This document shows, in pieces, positions 6,740 to 6,935 of a DNA stretch of 6,935 nt (the first letter of the stretch is position 1; each line of letters starts with the position of its first letter). The stretch lies in NCBI GenBank assembly GCA_028292565.1, contig JAQGMD010000071.1, positions 1 to 6,935 of the forward strand. The letters run 5' to 3'. The notes beneath the pieces were generated by a model. It saw only the letters and a list, made by a program, of their open reading frames with translations. It made no database searches and was not told the origin of the DNA. The stretch is from Burkholderia sp. (GTDB taxonomy: Bacteria > Pseudomonadota > Gammaproteobacteria > Burkholderiales > Burkholderiaceae). A program made the translations under genes and the position numbers.

Positions 6740-6760
6740 CAGCGGTTCAAGAGGTGTGAT

Positions 6761-6779
6761 GTTGGGCTTTCATCCCAAC
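6761..6779. repeat. Short hairpin repeat GTTGGG...CCCAAC
   Basis: A perfect 6-bp stem with a seven-base loop, preceded by GAT and followed by CTACGA. It shares ATGTTGGGCT with the hairpin at 3618-3635, suggesting both belong to one dispersed intergenic family. It is just downstream of the right-edge gene's terminator. Confidence 0.55.
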
Positions 6780-6796
6780 CTACGATTCGGGCGCAT

Positions 6797-6824
6797 AAAA
6801 AAAAGGGCGCATCGAGATGCGCCC
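6797..6824 (-). terminator. Rho-independent terminator of the right-edge gene
   Basis: Read on the minus strand, an 8-bp perfect stem (arms 6805-6812 and 6817-6824, GGGCGCAT with its complement) closes a CTCG tetraloop and is followed directly by eight T residues. It begins 25 bases after the stop at 6849. An extra copy of the arm sequence sits at 6789-6796 on the other side of the T run. Confidence 0.93.
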
Positions 6825-6848
6825 GGGCGACTACAACATCACGCTGCC

Positions 6849-6935
6849 TCAGCGCACTGCGTCACCGCGCCGGTATTCCGCAGTCAGGTCATCCAGCTTG
6901 CGCTTCAGTCCGGCATCCAGCTTTAGCTCCGCCGC
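6849..6935 (-). CDS. C-terminal fragment of an unidentified protein, possibly an aldo/keto reductase
   Basis: Only the last 28 codons and the TGA stop are in the window; the rest lies beyond the right edge. The peptide is charged and helical in character, with LDAGLKRKLDDLTAEYRRGD as its core, and ends AVR. This resembles the C-terminal helix of some aldo/keto reductases as I remember them, but the piece is too short to name the family. It is supported as coding by the open frame to the edge, GC-rich third positions, and a textbook terminator starting 25 bases after the stop. Confidence 0.65.
   Translation of the reverse strand, partial: AAELKLDAGLKRKLDDLTAEYRRGDAVR

Larger units (their letters stand above)
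6431..6848. other. Spacer of about 420 bases upstream of the ABC exporter
   Basis: It holds the right-edge terminator, a hairpin repeat (6761-6779), a direct GGTTCAA pair (6733-6739 and 6744-6750), a dyad (6704-6728) and a weak promoter. An 84-codon minus-strand frame (6427-6681) ends in an ATGA overlap with the ABC start, but its Arg/Ser-rich protein looks non-natural. A different frame (6587-6712) reads protein-like for about 37 codons without a start codon. I see no convincing gene. Confidence 0.55.

Overview
This window looks like chromosomal DNA from a betaproteobacterium. An Oxalobacteraceae- or Burkholderiales-type host is my inference from protein similarity in memory, the GC-rich but not extreme composition, and the gene order. 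No taxonomic marker is present. All convincing genes are on the minus strand.

The right-to-left reading order is as follows. (1) 6849-6935: the last 28 codons of an unidentified protein, possibly an aldo/keto reductase, followed by a strong terminator at 6797-6824. (2) About 420 bases without a convincing gene (6431-6848), holding a weak promoter candidate, a perfect 7-bp dyad and a one-helical-turn direct repeat. (3) 4493-6430: a complete single-chain ABC exporter, with membrane domain fused to ATPase and an acidic C-terminal tail. (4) A 295-base spacer with two copies of a short dispersed repeat. (5) 3691-4197: a small GNAT-family acetyltransferase ending in a clear intrinsic terminator (3646-3671). 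(6) A repeat-rich and regulatory spacer. (7) A sulfur-scavenging operon: sbp (2426-3433), ssuE (1798-2394), ssuA (694-1674) and ssuD (1-684, cut by the window edge).

The sulfur genes form one pathway. Sbp captures sulfate in the periplasm and SsuA captures aliphatic sulfonates. SsuE makes reduced FMN with NAD(P)H, and SsuD uses FMNH2 and O2 to release sulfite from the sulfonate. The order ssuE-ssuA-ssuD matches the classical ssuEADCB operon, so ssuC (permease) and ssuB (ATPase) are expected just beyond the left edge. Unlike the Escherichia coli operon, a sulfate-binding protein gene stands at the head of the cluster. The operon is probably transcribed from the spacer at 3434-3540 under a CysB-type sulfur-starvation regulator, but the site calls there are weak.

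The most unusual non-coding content is a 28-bp repeat. It occurs twice in the same orientation around the GNAT gene (27 of 28 bases identical), with a third, shortened copy next to the ABC gene. Other hairpin-forming dispersed repeats lie nearby. I did not find a convincing undescribed system; the genes are recognisable members of known families.
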